Below are positions 24,019 to 27,520 of a stretch of DNA of 27,520 nt, in pieces. The DNA is from Tannerella sp. Its GTDB lineage: Bacteria; Bacteroidota; Bacteroidia; Bacteroidales; Tannerellaceae. The notes beneath the pieces were generated by a model. That model worked only from the letters and a program-made list of their open reading frames with translations, ran no database searches and was not told where the DNA came from. Position 1 is the first letter of the stretch; each line of letters opens with the position of its first letter. Made by a program: the position numbers and the translations under genes. The stretch is from the NCBI GenBank assembly GCA_031277235.1, contig JAITMT010000504.1, positions 1 to 27,520 on the forward strand. The letters run 5' to 3'.

Positions 24019-26040
24019 ATGAAAAAGAATATTTTTAAAATCTTTTTGGCATGGATAATGATCTTTAGTGCAGGATGGTTTTCGTCTTGTGATTATTTAA
24101 GTATTGATAAATATATTGATACGGAATTGAAACTTGATTCTGTTTTTACTCAAAGACGTTATATTGAAGCCTTTATGTGGGGAGCGACATCTTATTTACC
24201 CGCAGACGAAGGTGCAATTTTTGGCGGCGGGATATTCACACCCGGACCGCTGGCAACCGACGAAGCCTTTACTTTGCTCGGTACCGGTACATATCAGGGT
24301 ATGGCTTATGTTTTGGGGCAATATAATGAAAACGATCTGGGTCCTTTCGATATTTGGAAACGGTGTTATCAGGTGATTCGCCAGTGCAACACCGTTCTGC
24401 AGCGTTTGAACGAGTGTCAGGACTGTCTTCTCACCGATAATGCGCGTATCGTATCCTACGCCAAGTTCATACGGGCTTACGCTTACTATCTTCTTGTCAT
24501 GAATCACGGACCGGTCATTTTATTGGGCGACGAATTGGTGGCAAACAATGAAGATATCACCTATTACGACCAACCGCGCAATACTTACGACGAATGCATC
24601 GAATATATCTGCACGCAATTCGAGGAAGCATCCGAAGATTTGCCTTACCGGATAGAAAACTTAATGGAGTATGGCCGTCCGACCAAGGGCGCCGCTTTGG
24701 CATTGGTTGCACGGCTGAGGCTGCAACATGCCAGTGACCTGTTCAACGGCGGAGTCTCGGCAAGATCGTATTTCGGCTCGTGGAAACGAAGTACCGACGG
24801 TGCGTACTACATCCAGCAGACCCCCGATCCGAGACGCTGGGCAGTTGCGGCAGCAGCAGCAAAAAGAGTGATGGATCTTCAGGATGTCAGGGGAAAATTG
24901 TATCGTTTGAATACGGTAGAACTGCTTGACGACAGCAATTGGGAATTAGCTGTAAATGTGAATGATCCTCAATATTATCTGCCCTGGAACGACGACGGTA
25001 CGGGCGGAGCGGCAGGCATCTGTCCCTATAATTCATACAAGCAAATGTTTGACGGAGACATCGTATTGCACATCAATCCTGAATTTATTTGGGCGCGAAA
25101 CTCCGGCGCGATGCGGACTGCTACCCAATATGCATTCCCGGAAGAATTCGGCGGTCAAAACGGACTGTGTATTACCCAAAAAATTATAGACGCTTACGAA
25201 ATGGTTAACGGAAAATCAATTAACGAAGCTATCAACGACTCCGATTATCCATACGATGAAGCCGGCTTTACAAGCTCGATAACTTTCCCGTTTAGCGAAT
25301 ATCGTTTGAATGCCGATGTAAGTAACATGTACGTTAACAGGGAACCGCGTTTTTATGCCTCTATTGGCTTTAGCGAGTGTTTTTGGGTCAATCGTACATC
25401 CAGGGATGCGTTTAACCAAAACCTCACGATTACATATTATGCCGATTCGAGAAACGGGAGAGATGGTGTGACCAACAACGCTCAATATCCCATAACCGGC
25501 TATGTATTGAAGAAATGGATCAATAACAATGACTCGTATAGCGTCGGAGGTACACGCCTTTCCAAACCATACCCGATTATACGCTATGCCGAAATATTGC
25601 TGGGTTATGCCGAAGCGCTAAACCAGTTGGGAAATGAATCTTTCACAATAGGTGATGAAACCTTTAATCGAAATACGCAAGAGATTAAACGGGCGTTTAA
25701 TTTAGTGCGCTACCGCGCCGGATTACCCGGATTGACCGACGCTGATATGGGTGATGCGGGACTTGTGATGGAAAAAATCAAACGTGAATGCATGGTGGAA
25801 TTTTTGTGTGAAAACCGTCGCTATTTTGATGTACGCCGATGGGGAGATTATTTCACTTCTGAAAGCGAACCCATAATGGGTATGAATACGGCAACCGGCA
25901 AGGACGGATTCTACATGAGGACCGTACTTCCCACTACCCGTATCAGTCAGCGTATCGTGGACCGGAAAATGATTTTTCTGCCGATACCGAAAATCGAAAT
26001 GAAACGCTTGCCCTCGTTTGATCAAAATCCGGGATGGTAA
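24019..26040 (+). CDS. SusD/RagB family glycan-binding lipoprotein (second operon)
   Basis: 673 residues, clearly longer than the SusD at 4639 (538 aa), with extra sequence mainly in the middle and C-terminal half. The lipobox is FSSC (C24), then DYLSIDKY. SusD hallmarks are WKRCYQVIRQCNTVLQRL, KFIRAYAYYLLVMNHGPVILL, YPIIRYAEILLGYAEALNQLG and ENRRYFDVRRWGDYF. It captures ligand and caps the partner SusC. The next gene begins 33 bases downstream. Confidence 0.95.
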   Translation: MKKNIFKIFLAWIMIFSAGWFSSCDYLSIDKYIDTELKLDSVFTQRRYIEAFMWGATSYLPADEGAIFGGGIFTPGPLATDEAFTLLGTGTYQGMAYVLGQYNENDLGPFDIWKRCYQVIRQCNTVLQRLNECQDCLLTDNARIVSYAKFIRAYAYYLLVMNHGPVILLGDELVANNEDITYYDQPRNTYDECIEYICTQFEEASEDLPYRIENLMEYGRPTKGAALALVARLRLQHASDLFNGGVSARSYFGSWKRSTDGAYYIQQTPDPRRWAVAAAAAKRVMDLQDVRGKLYRLNTVELLDDSNWELAVNVNDPQYYLPWNDDGTGGAAGICPYNSYKQMFDGDIVLHINPEFIWARNSGAMRTATQYAFPEEFGGQNGLCITQKIIDAYEMVNGKSINEAINDSDYPYDEAGFTSSITFPFSEYRLNADVSNMYVNREPRFYASIGFSECFWVNRTSRDAFNQNLTITYYADSRNGRDGVTNNAQYPITGYVLKKWINNNDSYSVGGTRLSKPYPIIRYAEILLGYAEALNQLGNESFTIGDETFNRNTQEIKRAFNLVRYRAGLPGLTDADMGDAGLVMEKIKRECMVEFLCENRRYFDVRRWGDYFTSESEPIMGMNTATGKDGFYMRTVLPTTRISQRIVDRKMIFLPIPKIEMKRLPSFDQNPGW

Positions 26041-26073
26041 GAAATGGAATATAAAATTGTTAATTAAATTAAT

Positions 26074-27096
26074 ATGAAATATTTGAAATTAAATATATGT
26101 CGGTTTGCGGCGGCTCTGGTAATATTAAATGCCTGTAGCAGCGACGAACTTTTTGAACGTGAACAATATAAGGCTGTTGTTGCCGTAAAAAGCAGTGGAA
26201 GTTTCAACGTTTACGAACAGGTAATTGACCTTGAAAACCTGGACGCAAACGGTTATACTGAAGGTTTCATTGCCGCAAACGTGGGTGGCTCCTTAATCAC
26301 TGAGGAACCCATTGTTCTCACAATAAAGGAAGATGCCGGTTTATTGGACGAGTATAACCGGTTTAATTATGAAACCGACTCCTACAGGTATGCCCAATAT
26401 CTTTCGAAAAGCCGGTACAGCATAGCGGACTTGAAAATCACAATTCCGGCAGGCGAACGCGGAGGCAGAATGCCGATACAACTTAACCTGGAAGGTCTTT
26501 CGCCAGACACAGCCTATATCCTTCCTTTCAGGGTAGAGAGCAGTTCGGCTTACGAGTTGAATCTGGACAAAAGCACTGTGCTGTATTTGGTGCAGAGGAA
26601 AAATAAATGGAGTACCACGGTAAGCGATGTCAAATACCAGCATATCGGAAAAAAGATAGAGACAGCCAATGTGCCGTCGTATGATGCTCTGCAAGATCCC
26701 TTGACGCAGCGACCGCCCATTTCCGCGAGAACGAATAATAGCAAAACGGTATATGCTGTTTCACGCGACGAAATCCGGTTTTTTGCCGGCGACGTATTCT
26801 CGATCGGCAATAACCGTCCCGAATATATCATAGATGACTGGTCAATAAAGGTTAAGATTGGACAGGACGATAAGTTAACCATTAGTTCGTGGAAAAATAT
26901 TGACGTAACACAGGTTGACAATGACAATTTCGATTTGACCGACCGCTATTTGAACACGTACACTCTGGAAGACGATATTTTCGGGAATATCTACAAAACG
27001 TTTCGCTTGTGTTACGATTATGTAGATCCTAACGATGGCAAAAAATACCGTATATGGGAAGAGTTACAAATTGAACATATAGAATCTGTAAAATAA
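26074..27096 (+). CDS. DUF1735/DUF4361-type surface lipoprotein (BT_3987-like N-terminal domain)
   Basis: 340 residues with lipobox LNAC (C21) followed by SSDELFE. The N-terminal half (about 30-165) fits the DUF1735 (BT_3987-like) beta-sandwich: long strands, EEPIVLTIKEDAGLLDEYNR, YSIADLKITIPAGE and LSPDTAYILPFRVES. The C-terminal half (about 175-340), ending YRIWEELQIEHI, fits DUF4361-type domains. Such proteins sit after SusD in many loci and are presumed surface glycan-binding proteins; catalytic residues are not expected. It is 33 bases after SusD, and the next lipoprotein starts 12 bases later. Confidence 0.75.
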   Translation: MKYLKLNICRFAAALVILNACSSDELFEREQYKAVVAVKSSGSFNVYEQVIDLENLDANGYTEGFIAANVGGSLITEEPIVLTIKEDAGLLDEYNRFNYETDSYRYAQYLSKSRYSIADLKITIPAGERGGRMPIQLNLEGLSPDTAYILPFRVESSSAYELNLDKSTVLYLVQRKNKWSTTVSDVKYQHIGKKIETANVPSYDALQDPLTQRPPISARTNNSKTVYAVSRDEIRFFAGDVFSIGNNRPEYIIDDWSIKVKIGQDDKLTISSWKNIDVTQVDNDNFDLTDRYLNTYTLEDDIFGNIYKTFRLCYDYVDPNDGKKYRIWEELQIEHIESVK

Positions 27097-27108
27097 AAAA
27101 TAGAGAGT

Positions 27109-27520
27109 ATGAAAACAGGAAGTAAGATAAATTATTTTAAGGGTATGGTAACGGTTACCATAATATTGGCGGCATGCGGTTGCAGCGATTTCAAGTATGA
27201 CAAATTCAAGATTACCGATAAGCCGTTTGTAAACTATACCTCCATTGAATTGTTTACGGGTGATGGCGCAGGAAATCACAATTCAATGCAGTTGATAAGC
27301 AGTCCTACAGACATGAAATATACATGGTCCAGCGCTGACGAGAGTGTTGCAACCGTAACACAAACCGGATTGGTAACGGCTGTAAGCGAAGGGATTACGA
27401 TCATATCCGTAGCTTCCCAAAACGATGAAACCAAAATATCCGTGATAGTACGAAAATGGATTCCCTTAGAAGATTTGGTGCTGGATACGGATGAAAAGAT
27501 CATAGAGTGGAGAGGCAGAA
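27109..27520 (+). CDS. BIG2-domain lipoprotein, N-terminal part (3' truncated by window)
   Basis: The ATG at 27109 opens a frame with no stop through the window end (137 codons visible). The signal peptide has a lipobox near LAACGC (C23 or C25) and SDFK follows. Residues of about 45-115 form a bacterial Ig-like group 2 domain (YTWSSADESVATVTQTGLVTAVSEG is the usual W-x-S-S/D-x-x-x-V-A-x-V pattern). BIG2 domains usually serve as spacers, so a binding or catalytic domain such as F5/8C or LamG probably lies beyond the edge. It belongs to the second SusCD operon. Confidence 0.85.
   Translation, partial: MKTGSKINYFKGMVTVTIILAACGCSDFKYDKFKITDKPFVNYTSIELFTGDGAGNHNSMQLISSPTDMKYTWSSADESVATVTQTGLVTAVSEGITIISVASQNDETKISVIVRKWIPLEDLVLDTDEKIIEWRGR

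Noticed and set aside
1..27520. tRNA, rRNA, CRISPR array, insertion sequence or prophage
   Set aside because: No cloverleaf-like sequence, regular spacer-repeat array, transposase, integrase or phage-type gene was seen on reading both strands.

Overview
The window is about 27.5 kb of Bacteroidetes DNA, probably order Bacteroidales. The evidence is two SusC/SusD pairs, many lipoproteins with acidic residues after the lipidated cysteine, TAnnTTTG-type promoter boxes and weak or absent Shine-Dalgarno sequences. Nearly everything is polysaccharide-utilisation machinery. No RNA gene, CRISPR array, integrase, transposase or transcriptional regulator was found. Genus cannot be told from the sequence alone.

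Layout. (1) 1-1041: 3' half of a GH97 glycosidase. (2) 1042-1422: a 381-base gap with a terminator-like hairpin, two similar promoter-like elements about 199 bases apart, and a doubtful 57-codon ORF between them. (3) 1423-13189: a tight plus-strand operon. It encodes SusC, SusD, a fasciclin-like lipoprotein, a LamG-like lipoprotein, and three lipoproteins with paired BACON domains. The middle BACON protein ends in a PL20-like lyase domain. The outer two share a BACON-BACON-TIG-TIG-F5/8C architecture and look like duplicates. (4) 13202-13238: a strong intrinsic-terminator-like hairpin. (5) 13253-15167: a very short plug-only relative of SusC with no barrel, then a PF05426 (alginate-lyase superfamily) lyase with its catalytic-type residues in place. 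(6) 15287-17400: three minus-strand genes for small exported proteins of unknown function. At least two are clearly paralogous, and they are interleaved with repeated non-coding DNA and a gene-less copy of their leader. (7) 17401-17686: a divergent regulatory region with direct and inverted repeats. (8) 17687-19120: a GH29 alpha-L-fucosidase. (9) 19289-27520: a second operon with an IPT/NHL lipoprotein, SusC, SusD, a DUF1735/DUF4361-type lipoprotein and the start of a BIG2-domain lipoprotein that runs off the window.

How it fits together (inference). Surface lipoproteins (SusD, BACON, F5/8C, LamG, DUF1735/4361) would capture a glycan. The BACON-anchored lyase would cut it at the surface and SusC would import the fragments. 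The PF05426 lyase, GH97 and GH29 would then finish the oligosaccharides. Two unrelated lyase folds plus an alpha-galactosidase-type GH97 and a fucosidase point to a uronic-acid-containing polysaccharide carrying neutral sugars such as fucose. The exact substrate is not determined. Neither SusC has an N-terminal STN domain, so classical ECF sigma/anti-sigma control is unlikely, and the controlling regulator must lie outside the window.
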